NCBI GenBank assembly: GCA_017646555.1
Contig: JAGCMG010000015.1
Location: 1-14,178 of the forward strand
Direction of reading: 5' to 3'
From: Clostridia bacterium
GTDB taxonomy: Bacteria; Bacillota; Clostridia; Christensenellales; Borkfalkiaceae
DNA: 14,178 bases
Each line of letters starts with the position of its first letter. The first letter of the stretch is position 1. The notes under the pieces were generated by a model, which was not told the origin of the DNA, did no database searches, and worked only from the letters and a program-made list of their open reading frames with translations. Positions 7,370 through 13,331 of the stretch are shown one piece after another. Position numbers and translations under genes: made by a program.

Positions 7370-7428
7370 TGGTCAAGTTTCGCAATACCGTTACACACAA
7401 AAAGCACCCACACGGGTGCTTTTTAATT
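7370..7428. repeat. Terminator-plus-tag repeat, copy A
   Basis: This ~60-bp segment is nearly identical to 13255-13315: four substitutions and one T indel. It comprises TGGTCAANTTTCGCAATACC, a short variable stretch and the GCACCC hairpin. Both copies lie directly downstream of lipoprotein genes of the same family, in the same relative orientation. Conservation extends about 28 bp past the hairpin, so the hairpin alone does not explain it. Confidence 0.85.
7399..7424. terminator. Bidirectional terminator between AraC gene and lipoprotein
   Basis: AAAAAGCACCC, loop ACAC and GGGTGCTTTTT form a perfect 11-bp stem with A and T runs on both sides, able to stop transcription in both directions. 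It serves the convergent AraC gene (plus) and lipoprotein gene (minus). The lipoprotein stop codon overlaps the first bases of the stem. Confidence 0.9.
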
Positions 7429-8076
7429 TGTTTTTTGTATTTCAATGTAATCAGCCATTTTTCCATCATATTCTCTTGCATTTTCCGCATAACCTGCATA
7501 CTTAATTTCTTCACTATCAAAATCATACTCAAAGAAAATCGGCGGTGCCCAAAAATATAAAAATGCCCCAAACACGGCTCCTGCTAGACCAGCATCCTCT
7601 ATTACGCGATACCAATCACTTCCTGAAAAAATAATAAATAGCCTATCGTCAAACGACGCAATACGCATATATTCACCAAAACTTCTTCGCCCATCAGAAG
7701 AAAATCCTATCTGTTTTTCATCAAAAATTTGTTTCAATTTTGCTCCTGCTTGACTTTTTTCTATTATAGAAAGAAGGGTGATTTCTTTGGTCGTTCCATC
7801 ACTTACTCTTGTGATTTGTATTTTAGAGTTCTGCGTTTCTCTTTCATAAATGTATTCTTCATTTTGCGTGCTAACATATGCATAATCACTACGCACATCA
7901 ATTAAACTATCGTGATACAATAATTTATAACCGTCGATTTCTTTTTCAACTTGCATAATCGCTTGTAAAACTTGTTCAGATTTTGGCACTACTTCAGTTT
8001 CCTTACAAGAACAAGCAAAAGCCATTATTAAAATAAGCGACAAAATTAAACATATTAATTTACTAATTTTTTTCAT
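7423..8076 (-). CDS. Paralogous lipoprotein of unknown function (copy 1)
   Basis: A 217-residue protein starting MKKISKLICLILSLI, a lipoprotein signal peptide with a lipobox around AFAC-SC; the modified cysteine would be C22 or C24. The mature part is related to the neighbour at 8100-8774 and to 13332-13982. Shared blocks are VEKEIDGYKL, SQAGAKLKQIFDE, SFG....I.SFDDRLFIIFSG, and the C-terminal WAPPIFFEYD...EEIKYAGY. I do not recognise a catalytic motif or known domain. It has a strong AAGGGGG ribosome binding site and lies 23 nt after the stop of its paralogue, so it is the second gene of a two-gene transcript ending at the hairpin at 7399-7424. Probably anchored to the outer face of the membrane. 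Confidence 0.85.
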   Translation of the reverse strand: MKKISKLICLILSLILIMAFACSCKETEVVPKSEQVLQAIMQVEKEIDGYKLLYHDSLIDVRSDYAYVSTQNEEYIYERETQNSKIQITRVSDGTTKEITLLSIIEKSQAGAKLKQIFDEKQIGFSSDGRRSFGEYMRIASFDDRLFIIFSGSDWYRVIEDAGLAGAVFGAFLYFWAPPIFFEYDFDSEEIKYAGYAENAREYDGKMADYIEIQKTN

Positions 8077-8099
8077 ACTTGCCCCCTTTTTAGTGTTTT

Positions 8100-8774
8100 T
8101 TAATTTGTTTTAATTATTTTTACTTTATGCGGTTGACTTCTTATTCCATTTTGTACTTCATTAACGCAACCAGCGTATTTTATTTCTTCTGTTTGTATAT
8201 CATATTCAAAGAACAGCGGTGGCGACCATTTTTCATAGCCAGGCATAGGAAGAAAAACATCCGCTATTGTTAACAGTGGCGTACCAGCAAATGCTATGAA
8301 CAACTTATTATCAAAAGGTACTATAGTGGCTAAAAGCCCAAAACTTCTTGAAGAATCCCCAAAGTATCCCATTTTTGTTTCGTCAAAAATTTCCGTCAAC
8401 TCTTTTGCCGATTGACTTTTTTCTATTATCATTGCAAATGTAATGGTTTTAACCAAACTATCTCTAACCCGTGTTAAGCGTATATTAGCAGTTGCCTTTT
8501 TCACCCTTTCTGATATATAATCACCATCAGCAGTTGTCAGCAAAGTTAAATCAGAGTTTTCAAAATCTATATAATCGTTTTCATCATATACTAACTCATA
8601 CCCGTCAATCTCTTTTTCTACTTGCAAAACTAATTCTAAATTTGCTAATTGGTCCTCTTCCCAAGAAAACTCAACTTTTGGAATCATTAAATCCCATAAC
8701 AAATCACAACCAGCGGTAGTAAGAACAAAAATAAGCGATAAGATTAAACATATTAATTTACTAATTTTTTTCAT
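8100..8774 (-). CDS. Paralogous lipoprotein of unknown function (copy 2)
   Basis: A 224-residue protein. The first 15 residues are identical to copy 1 (MKKISKLICLILSLI), followed by a clear lipobox LTTAG-C at residue 23. Family blocks are VLQVEKEIDGYELVYDE, SQSAKELTEIFDETKMG, RSFG with VPFDNKLFIAFAG, and WSPPLFFEYDI..EEIKYAG. There is no known domain. A very strong AAAGGAGG site precedes ATG 8774, and a consensus promoter lies at 8820-8849, so this is the first gene of the pair. Its C-terminus (IIKTN) and stop context resemble copy 1 (IQKTN), which points to a tandem duplication. The even-handed divergence of the mature parts suggests the duplication is not very recent. Confidence 0.86.
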   Translation of the reverse strand: MKKISKLICLILSLIFVLTTAGCDLLWDLMIPKVEFSWEEDQLANLELVLQVEKEIDGYELVYDENDYIDFENSDLTLLTTADGDYISERVKKATANIRLTRVRDSLVKTITFAMIIEKSQSAKELTEIFDETKMGYFGDSSRSFGLLATIVPFDNKLFIAFAGTPLLTIADVFLPMPGYEKWSPPLFFEYDIQTEEIKYAGCVNEVQNGIRSQPHKVKIIKTN

Positions 8775-8819
8775 AATTAATTGCCTCCTTTCTTAGTTTT
8801 GAAAGTGCACCTTACTATT

Positions 8820-8849
8820 ATTATACTTTACGACTGCGCCGTTTGTCAA
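8820..8849 (-). promoter_or_regulatory. Promoter of the tandem lipoprotein genes
   Basis: On the minus strand TTGACA (8849-8844), an 18-nt spacer and TATAAT (8825-8820). The spacer (AACGGCGCAGTCGTAAAG) closely matches that of the third lipoprotein's promoter at 14026-14055, showing the regulatory region was copied with the gene. Confidence 0.88.
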
Positions 8850-8887
8850 TAGCGATTTTTTAAGGGGTTCGTCGGTTATTTTAACGC

Positions 8888-8933
8888 AAAAAAAAGAAAG
8901 CCGTATCGCTTAAAAAGTAACACAACTTTCTTT
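8888..8933 (-). terminator. Terminator of the rubrerythrin transcript
   Basis: On the minus strand AAAGAAAGTTGTGT pairs with ATACGGCTTTCTTT (14 bp with three G-U pairs), followed by a run of eight Ts. It lies downstream of rubrerythrin and the small frameshifted gene and ahead of the lipoprotein promoter. The stretch 8934-9051 before it is AT-rich with no gene that I can see. Confidence 0.75.
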
Positions 8934-9051
8934 CTACTTTTATTAGTTAATTATGCGTTTATAATAACGATTAACTTTTATAAAAGATTTTGTTTTAGGC
9001 TTTACCCCAACAAAACTTTTGCGTATTTAATTTTATATAATCTCTTATATT

Positions 9052-9232
9052 TTATAAATCGTCCACGTCTTGAACGGGGTCAGAATATTTGTCGTAAAGG
9101 TCAATGCCCGTATACGACCCGAAAGGGTCAAAGGGGCTTTTTTCACTTTTGACTTTATTATTTACAAGCCTTGGTTTTGGAATTTTTTTGGCTTTTAGTA
9201 TTGCCTCTTTCTCTTTTTTCTTCCTTCTTCAT
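9052..9232 (-). pseudogene. Small frameshifted gene coupled to rubrerythrin
   Basis: ATG 9232 has AGGAG just upstream, overlapping the rubrerythrin stop, but its frame gives only a 24-residue lysine-rich peptide. The next frame is open from there to TAA at 9052 and has no start codon of its own. Dropping one A from the run of six As (9214-9219) joins the two into a coherent protein of about 60 residues. It would have a charged MKKEEKEKEAILKAKK start, a PKPR stretch and an acidic tail DPFGSYTGIDLYDKYSDP...VQDVDDL. I recall similar GSYTG...PVQDADDL tails in short clostridial proteins, but this is unverified memory. It could be a pseudogene, a sequencing error in a homopolymer, or expressed by slippage on the A run. 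Function unknown. Confidence 0.55.
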
Positions 9233-9240
9233 ACCTTCTC

Positions 9241-9816
9241 CTACTGGAGTTTTAACTCCACAAAACCTTGCGTTGATGAACACAAAGGACACACGCTCCA
9301 AGCCGTAACAGCCGTTTCTATATGGCCACACTCGGAACAAATCCACATTTTAGGTTCTTTTGCGTCGTACAAGTTGCCACTAGTAAAATCTTCGTATAGC
9401 GAATTAAAAATATCTGCGTGTCGTCTTTCAACGGCGGCAATCATTTTGAATTTTTTTGCTATTTCGTCAAAGCCTTCGTTAATGGCAATTTCCGCGTACT
9501 TTTCGTAAATATGCGCTTCATCTCTTTCCGCTTCAATAGCGAATTTCAATCCGTTTTCAAGCGTCGTACCCTTAAACGGGTAACCGGCAGTGAACTCAAT
9601 ATTATCAAGTTCGCCAGCGCCGTCAGTAATTGCTTGAAAGAATACTTTTGCGTGATTTACTTCGTTTTTTGCAAGCGCTTTAATTTCGTCGGATAAAATC
9701 TTATATCCTTGATTAAGCGCTAACTCTGCGGAAAACTGGTATCTAAGTCCCGCTTGCGCTTCGCCCGCAAAACTCTTTGCAAGATTTATTAGGGTTTCGG
9801 ATTTTGATAACTCCAT
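9241..9816 (-). CDS. rbr: Rubrerythrin
   Basis: A non-haem diiron peroxidase that reduces hydrogen peroxide in the cytoplasm of anaerobes, taking electrons through its own rubredoxin domain. It is 191 residues, the normal size. The diiron four-helix domain has E19 (GEAQAG), E52xxH55 (NEVNHAKVF), the EAERDEAHIYEKYA helix (~95-108) and E130xxH133 (VERRHADIF). The C-terminal rubredoxin-like iron site has C160xxC163 (CSECGH) and C176xxC179 (CPLC). The start ATG 9816 follows a GGGAGG-type site. No convincing promoter was found; a TATAAT on the minus strand at 9950-9945 lacks a good -35 box. It is divergent from a flavodiiron protein, a common oxygen-defence pairing. Confidence 0.96.
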   Translation of the reverse strand: MELSKSETLINLAKSFAGEAQAGLRYQFSAELALNQGYKILSDEIKALAKNEVNHAKVFFQAITDGAGELDNIEFTAGYPFKGTTLENGLKFAIEAERDEAHIYEKYAEIAINEGFDEIAKKFKMIAAVERRHADIFNSLYEDFTSGNLYDAKEPKMWICSECGHIETAVTAWSVCPLCSSTQGFVELKLQ

Positions 9817-9969
9817 CTTCTCATCCTCCCCTCGCTATTTATAATGAGCAGTTTTTCTTTTATTATTCGCGTTTAGAAAACTTTTTTATAAATTTTTTTA
9901 GCAAGGCTTTACCCTTATTTATTATGGTTTGTTTTTAAATTTTTATTATAGTTAAAATATAAACAAATT

Positions 9970-10003
9970 AAAAAGACCTACCAAACGCTTGGCAGGTCTT
10001 TTT
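9970..10003. terminator. Stand-alone bidirectional terminator between divergent genes
   Basis: AAAAAGACCT-A-CCAA, loop ACGC, TTGG-C-AGGTCTTTTT: a 14-bp stem with one A/C mismatch and A/T runs on both sides. It lies between divergent rubrerythrin and fprA, where no annotated transcript needs ending. The surrounding 9817-10029 is AT-rich with no gene that I can support. Confidence 0.8.
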
Positions 10004-10029
10004 ATTATGATTGTTTTGACGAAAATTTC

Positions 10030-10058
10030 TTGATTTTTGGGAGCAGTTTTGCTATACT
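10030..10058 (+). promoter_or_regulatory. Promoter of the flavodiiron gene
   Basis: TTGATT (10030-10035), a 17-nt spacer ending in TTTTGC, and TATACT (10053-10058). The TGC before the -10 makes it an extended -10 promoter. The predicted start near 10065 gives a short 5' leader containing TAGGAG ahead of ATG 10088. Confidence 0.75.
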
Positions 10059-10087
10059 TTTAAAAATTATTCTAATAGGAGTTTACT

Positions 10088-11239
10088 ATGAACGTTAAAA
10101 ACGATATAAAATACGTTGGCGTTAACGATTACGATATTGACCTTTTTGAAGGGCAATATATAGTTCCCAACGGTATGGCGTATAATTCTTACGCCGTTTT
10201 AGATGAAAAAATTGCAATCTTTGATACGGTTGACTCAAGAAAAACCGACGAGTGGCTTAATAATATCAAAACCGTTCTAAACGGCAAAGCGCCCGACTAT
10301 TTAATTGTTCAACATATGGAACCCGACCACTCTGGTAGTATTGACGTGTTTTTAAAACAATACCCTACGTGTGTTGTCGTTTCGTCAAAACAAGCGTTTG
10401 TTATGATGAAAAATTATTTTAACAACGACTATGCTGACCGTCGAATTATAGTTGGTGAAAACTCTACCCTATCACTTGGTAAACACGAACTTTTATTTTT
10501 AACAGCACCTATGGTGCACTGGCCGGAAGTAATAGTTACCTACGATAAAACGGATAAGGTTTTATTCTCTGCCGACGGGTTTGGTAAATTCGGCGCAATC
10601 GGAACGGACGAAGACTGGGCGTGCGAAGCAAGGCGTTATTATATAGGAATAGTTGGCAAATACGGCGCGCAAGTTCAAGCGCTTTTGAAAAAGTTAAACG
10701 GCGTACCCGTTGATGCAATTTGCCCACTTCACGGCCCTATCTTAACGGAAAATTTAGGCTATTATATTAACTTATACGATATTTGGTCAAGTTATAAAGT
10801 TGAAAGCGACGGCGTAGTTATCGCGTACACTTCGGTTTACGGCAACACCAAAAAAGCTGTCGAACTTTTAGAGCAAGAACTTTCTAAAAAAGGCGTAAAA
10901 GTAGCCGTTAACGACTTGGCGCGTTGCGATATGGCTGAAGCCGTTGAAGACGCGTTTAGATACGGTAAAATCGTACTTGCAACAACGACTTATAACGGCG
11001 ATATTTTCCCGTTTATGAAAGAGTTTATTAACCACTTAACCGAACGCAATTACCAAAATCGCACGGTTGCATTTATTGAAAACGGCTCTTGGGCACCGAT
11101 TGCAACAAAAGTTATGAAAGGTATGCTTGAAAATTGCAAAAACTTAACCTTTACCGAAAACGGCGTTAAGATTTTATCAGCTGTTAGTGAAGAAAATGAA
11201 AAACAAATATCTGCTTTAGCGGAAGAACTTTGCAAATAA
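10088..11239 (+). CDS. fprA: A-type flavoprotein / flavodiiron protein (oxygen or NO reductase)
   Basis: Reduces oxygen to water, or nitric oxide to nitrous oxide, in the cytoplasm of anaerobes. It is 383 residues, a two-domain core protein. The beta-lactamase-like diiron domain (1-~235) carries H76-x-E78-x-D80-H81 (QHMEPDHSG), H144 (MVHWPE), D163 (SADGFG) and H215 (CPLHGP), matching the ligand order of flavodiiron proteins. The flavodoxin domain (~242-383) begins VVIAYTSVYGNT, with the FMN phosphate loop at ~248-254. There is no C-terminal rubredoxin or flavin reductase extension, so it needs a separate electron donor. Ribosome binding site TAGGAG. With rubrerythrin next door on the other strand, it forms an oxygen and peroxide detoxification set. 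Confidence 0.95.
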   Translation: MNVKNDIKYVGVNDYDIDLFEGQYIVPNGMAYNSYAVLDEKIAIFDTVDSRKTDEWLNNIKTVLNGKAPDYLIVQHMEPDHSGSIDVFLKQYPTCVVVSSKQAFVMMKNYFNNDYADRRIIVGENSTLSLGKHELLFLTAPMVHWPEVIVTYDKTDKVLFSADGFGKFGAIGTDEDWACEARRYYIGIVGKYGAQVQALLKKLNGVPVDAICPLHGPILTENLGYYINLYDIWSSYKVESDGVVIAYTSVYGNTKKAVELLEQELSKKGVKVAVNDLARCDMAEAVEDAFRYGKIVLATTTYNGDIFPFMKEFINHLTERNYQNRTVAFIENGSWAPIATKVMKGMLENCKNLTFTENGVKILSAVSEENEKQISALAEELCK

Positions 11240-11246
11240 CTTTATT

Positions 11247-11271
11247 AAAGCGCGGTATCAAACCGCGCTTT
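11247..11271 (+). terminator. Hairpin after fprA, weak T run
   Basis: AAAGCGCGGT, loop ATCAA, ACCGCGCTTT: a perfect 10-bp GC-rich stem, followed by AACG and not a T run. It may terminate poorly, so some transcription could continue into mntP, which starts 49 nt after fprA and has no evident promoter of its own. Confidence 0.6.
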
Positions 11272-11288
11272 AACGCATATTTATCGTT

Positions 11289-11864
11289 ATGTTTAATTTT
11301 ACTTTCTTTTTTAACAATACCCTTTTAGGCGCAGGGCTTGCTATGGACGCTTTTTCCGTTTCCGTAGCCAACGGGTTAAAAGACCCCGATATGAAACTTA
11401 AACGCGCTCTTTTTATAGCGTTCGTTTTTGCGCTGTTTCAAGCAGTTATGCCACTAATCGGTTGGGTTTTGGTGAGTACCGTGGTGCGCTATTTTAAAAT
11501 TTTTCAAAAATTTATTCCGTGGATAGCGCTGATTTTACTACTTTTTATCGGCATTAAAATGCTACTTGACGGGTGTAAAAATGAGTGCGAACTTTCCCCT
11601 ACTTTATCACTTACAGCGTTACTTGTTCAAGCAGTTGCAACTTCAATCGACGCGTTATCAGTTGGCTTTACTATCGCAAGTTATTCTATCGTGCAGGTGC
11701 TTGTAGCAATCACTTTAATCGCATTAGTTACTTTTATTATTTGCTTTTTCGGCGTGAAACTTGGCTCAAAATTAGGTTGTAAATTTTCTAATAAAGCAAC
11801 GGCTTTTGGTGGCGCAATTCTAATTTTTATCGGGCTTGAAATTTTTATAACAGGCATTTTATAA
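11289..11864 (+). CDS. mntP: MntP family manganese efflux pump
   Basis: Inner-membrane exporter protecting against excess Mn2+. It is 191 residues, typical for the family, with about six membrane segments (for example ~11-30, 40-63, 75-94, 107-130, 132-153, 168-190). Two pseudo-repeats each carry the family aspartate: D20 in LAMDAFSVSVANGL and D121 in ATSIDALSVGFTIA; the ~100-residue spacing matches the key aspartates of E. coli MntP. There is no evident ribosome binding site before ATG 11289 (upstream is AT-rich), though starting there gives the normal N-terminus. There is no room for a yybP-ykoY manganese riboswitch in the 49-nt gap. Its place behind fprA may reflect a link between manganese and oxidative stress. 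Confidence 0.93.
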   Translation: MFNFTFFFNNTLLGAGLAMDAFSVSVANGLKDPDMKLKRALFIAFVFALFQAVMPLIGWVLVSTVVRYFKIFQKFIPWIALILLLFIGIKMLLDGCKNECELSPTLSLTALLVQAVATSIDALSVGFTIASYSIVQVLVAITLIALVTFIICFFGVKLGSKLGCKFSNKATAFGGAILIFIGLEIFITGIL

Positions 11865-11872
11865 TTAAATAT

Positions 11873-11896
11873 AGCCCACTTTAAGTGGGCTTTTTT
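11873..11896 (+). terminator. Terminator of mntP
   Basis: AGCCCAC, loop TTTAA, GTGGGCT, then a TTTTTT run, 8 nt after the mntP stop. Confidence 0.9.
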
Positions 11897-11918
11897 GTGG
11901 CAAATTTTCTAAAAGGTA

Positions 11919-11947
11919 TTGACTTTTTGTGCAATATATGATATCAT
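11919..11947 (+). promoter_or_regulatory. Promoter of the SPFH-Arc operon
   Basis: TTGACT (11919-11924), a 17-nt spacer, and TATCAT (11942-11947). The -10 box lies inside an inverted repeat at 11940-11956, so binding there would block transcription. Confidence 0.75.
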
Positions 11948-11956
11948 TTTGATATC
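11940..11956. promoter_or_regulatory. Candidate operator of the SPFH-Arc operon
   Basis: GATATCA-TTT-TGATATC is a perfect 7-bp inverted repeat with a 3-bp spacer covering the -10 box and likely start site. The operon encodes an Arc-type ribbon-helix-helix protein, a family that often represses its own promoter through such repeats; the match is an inference. Confidence 0.55.
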
Positions 11957-11976
11957 TTAAACAAAAGGAGAAGATT

Positions 11977-12981
11977 ATGGAAGAAAAAGTTTTACATAAT
12001 AAAAAACACGGACTTTTGGTTCTTATTTTGACAATTTTATTATATGCAGTAGCATGCGTAACGGCGATTTTAGCTGGAATTTTAGCAGAAACGAAAAATT
12101 CACCCGTATTACTTATCGTATCGTTAATCTATTTATGTATAGGTTGGATACCACTTTTAGGTTTAAGGGTTTTACGCCCACAAGAAGCGCTCGTTTTAAC
12201 GCTTTTCGGCAAATATATCGGCACGATTAAGGGCGACGGTTTTTATTTTATAAATCCGTTCTGCGTATCGGTAAACCCTGCATCGCAAACCAAACTTAAC
12301 CAAAGTGGTGACGTAAAAACGACGGAAACAAGCATTTTATCACCAAAACAACAAATAGCAGTTATTGATAAACGCCTTTCGCTTAAAATAATGACGCTTA
12401 ATAATAACCGTCAAAAAATAAACGACTGTTTAGGTAATCCAGTTGAAATCGGTATTGCAGTTACTTGGAAAATCGTTGACACGGCAAAAGCGGTATTTAA
12501 CGTAGATAACTTTAAGGAATACTTATCACTTCAATGCGACACGGCGTTAAGAAATATCGTTAGATTATACCCTTACGACGTAGCGCCAAACGTAGATACG
12601 ACGGGCGACGGACTTTACGACGACGGTAGTTTAAGGGGTTCAAGTGAAATAGTGGCGTCAAGAATTAAAGACGAAATTCAACAACGCGTAAATATCGCTG
12701 GTATTGAAATAGTTGAAGCAAGAATAACCTATTTAGCGTACGCAACGGAAATCGCAGCAGTAATGTTACAACGCCAACAAGCATCAGCAATAATTGACGC
12801 AAGAAAAATGATAGTAGACGGTGCTGTCGGTATGGTAGAAATGGCGCTTGAAAGACTTTCGGAAAACAAAATGGTAGAGTTAGACGAAGAAAGAAAAGCG
12901 CAAATGGTATCAAATTTATTAGTCGTGCTTTGCGGTAACCACGACGCGCAACCGATAGTCAACACCGGTAGTTTATATTGA
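11977..12981 (+). CDS. SPFH/Band-7 domain membrane protein
   Basis: A 334-residue protein with two N-terminal membrane segments (~13-37 and ~43-63), then an SPFH domain (~68-270) beginning LRPQEALVLTLFGKYIGTIKGDGFYFINPF and including EIGIAVTWKI, ALRNIVRLYPYD and AGIEIVEARITYLAYA. The rest is helical, with QRQQASAIIDARK and a C-terminal helix. Family members (stomatin, prohibitin, flotillin types) form membrane-associated oligomeric scaffolds. It lacks an extended C-terminal coiled coil of flotillin length. The start has AAAGGAG 6 nt upstream. Its stop TGA overlaps the start of the Arc-type gene (TGATG), so the two are translationally coupled. The specific role in this cell is unknown. Confidence 0.9.
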   Translation: MEEKVLHNKKHGLLVLILTILLYAVACVTAILAGILAETKNSPVLLIVSLIYLCIGWIPLLGLRVLRPQEALVLTLFGKYIGTIKGDGFYFINPFCVSVNPASQTKLNQSGDVKTTETSILSPKQQIAVIDKRLSLKIMTLNNNRQKINDCLGNPVEIGIAVTWKIVDTAKAVFNVDNFKEYLSLQCDTALRNIVRLYPYDVAPNVDTTGDGLYDDGSLRGSSEIVASRIKDEIQQRVNIAGIEIVEARITYLAYATEIAAVMLQRQQASAIIDARKMIVDGAVGMVEMALERLSENKMVELDEERKAQMVSNLLVVLCGNHDAQPIVNTGSLY

Positions 12982-13205
12982 TGGAAACTTATGAAAAAAA
13001 ACAAGTGCCGTTAAGATTATCGCCTAAACTTTATTCAGCAATCGCTGATTGGGCAGAAGATGATTTTCGTTCAATCAACGGTCAAATAGAATACCTTTTA
13101 AGCGAATGCGTAAAACAACGCAAGAAAAACGGCAAATACGTTGGTGAAGAAATTGATAAACCGCTTGATATCACACTTCCCACCGACACCAAGAATAAAA
13201 AATAA
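12981..13205 (+). CDS. Arc-type ribbon-helix-helix DNA-binding protein
   Basis: A 74-residue protein. QVPLRLSPKLY (~8-18) matches the DNA-contacting beta strand, YSAIADWAEDDFRS the first helix and INGQIEYLLSECVKQRKK (~32-49) the second helix of the Arc/MetJ fold. The last 25 residues are a charged, proline-containing tail. ATG 12981 overlaps the SPFH stop as TGATG; a TTG at 12978 is a less likely start. Cotranscription with an SPFH gene and the palindrome in their promoter suggest autoregulation, not tested. It lacks a toxin partner, so a toxin-antitoxin reading is not supported, although the SPFH protein could be a functional partner of unknown kind. Confidence 0.85.
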   Translation: METYEKKQVPLRLSPKLYSAIADWAEDDFRSINGQIEYLLSECVKQRKKNGKYVGEEIDKPLDITLPTDTKNKK

Positions 13206-13206
13206 C

Positions 13207-13236
13207 AAAAACGCGAAAATTCTTTTCGCGTTTTTT
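13207..13236 (+). terminator. Terminator of the SPFH-Arc operon
   Basis: AAAAACGCGAAAA, loop TTC, TTTTCGCGTTTTT: a perfect 13-bp stem and T run, 1 nt after the Arc-type gene's stop. It is symmetrical and could also work in reverse. Confidence 0.92.
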
Positions 13237-13254
13237 ATCGCCTAAATATATTTA

Positions 13255-13315
13255 TGGTCAACTTTCGCAATACCGTTACATATAAAAAGCACCCAAACGG
13301 GTGCTTTTTTAATTC
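13255..13315. repeat. Terminator-plus-tag repeat, copy B
   Basis: Second copy of the 7370-7428 element, about 92% identical by eye, again directly downstream of a family lipoprotein gene on the minus strand. Here the upstream operon on the plus strand already has its own terminator, so the element belongs with the lipoprotein cassette. Confidence 0.85.
13284..13309. terminator. Bidirectional terminator after lipoprotein copy 3
   Basis: AAAAAGCACCC, loop AAAC, GGGTGCTTTTT: the same 11-bp stem as at 7399-7424, with one loop base changed. It ends the lipoprotein transcript on the minus strand. Confidence 0.9.
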
Positions 13316-13331
13316 TAATTTTAATCATATA

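Noticed and set aside
7369..7560. A plus-strand reading of the tag repeat (MVKFRNTVTHKKHPHGCF) that recurs in the second copy at 13254 (MVNFRNTVTYKKHPNGCF).
   Set aside because: All codon differences between copies change the amino acid and none is silent, the start is TTG in one copy, there is no ribosome binding site, and the reading crosses a terminator hairpin and continues antisense to lipoprotein genes. It looks like a repeat, not a gene.
9104..9508. A 134-codon plus-strand open frame overlapping rubrerythrin, with hydrophobic stretches.
   Set aside because: It is antisense to rubrerythrin and to the small coupled gene; its phenylalanine-rich stretches come from lysine/glutamate codons on the other strand.
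11240..11288. A possible yybP-ykoY manganese riboswitch ahead of mntP.
   Set aside because: Only 49 nt separate fprA and mntP and they are filled by a simple hairpin; the riboswitch needs about 100 nt with conserved loops.
12978..13205. The SPFH-Arc pair as a toxin-antitoxin module.
   Set aside because: The SPFH protein is a typical membrane scaffold without toxin features, and it precedes the Arc-type gene; there is no positive evidence for toxicity.
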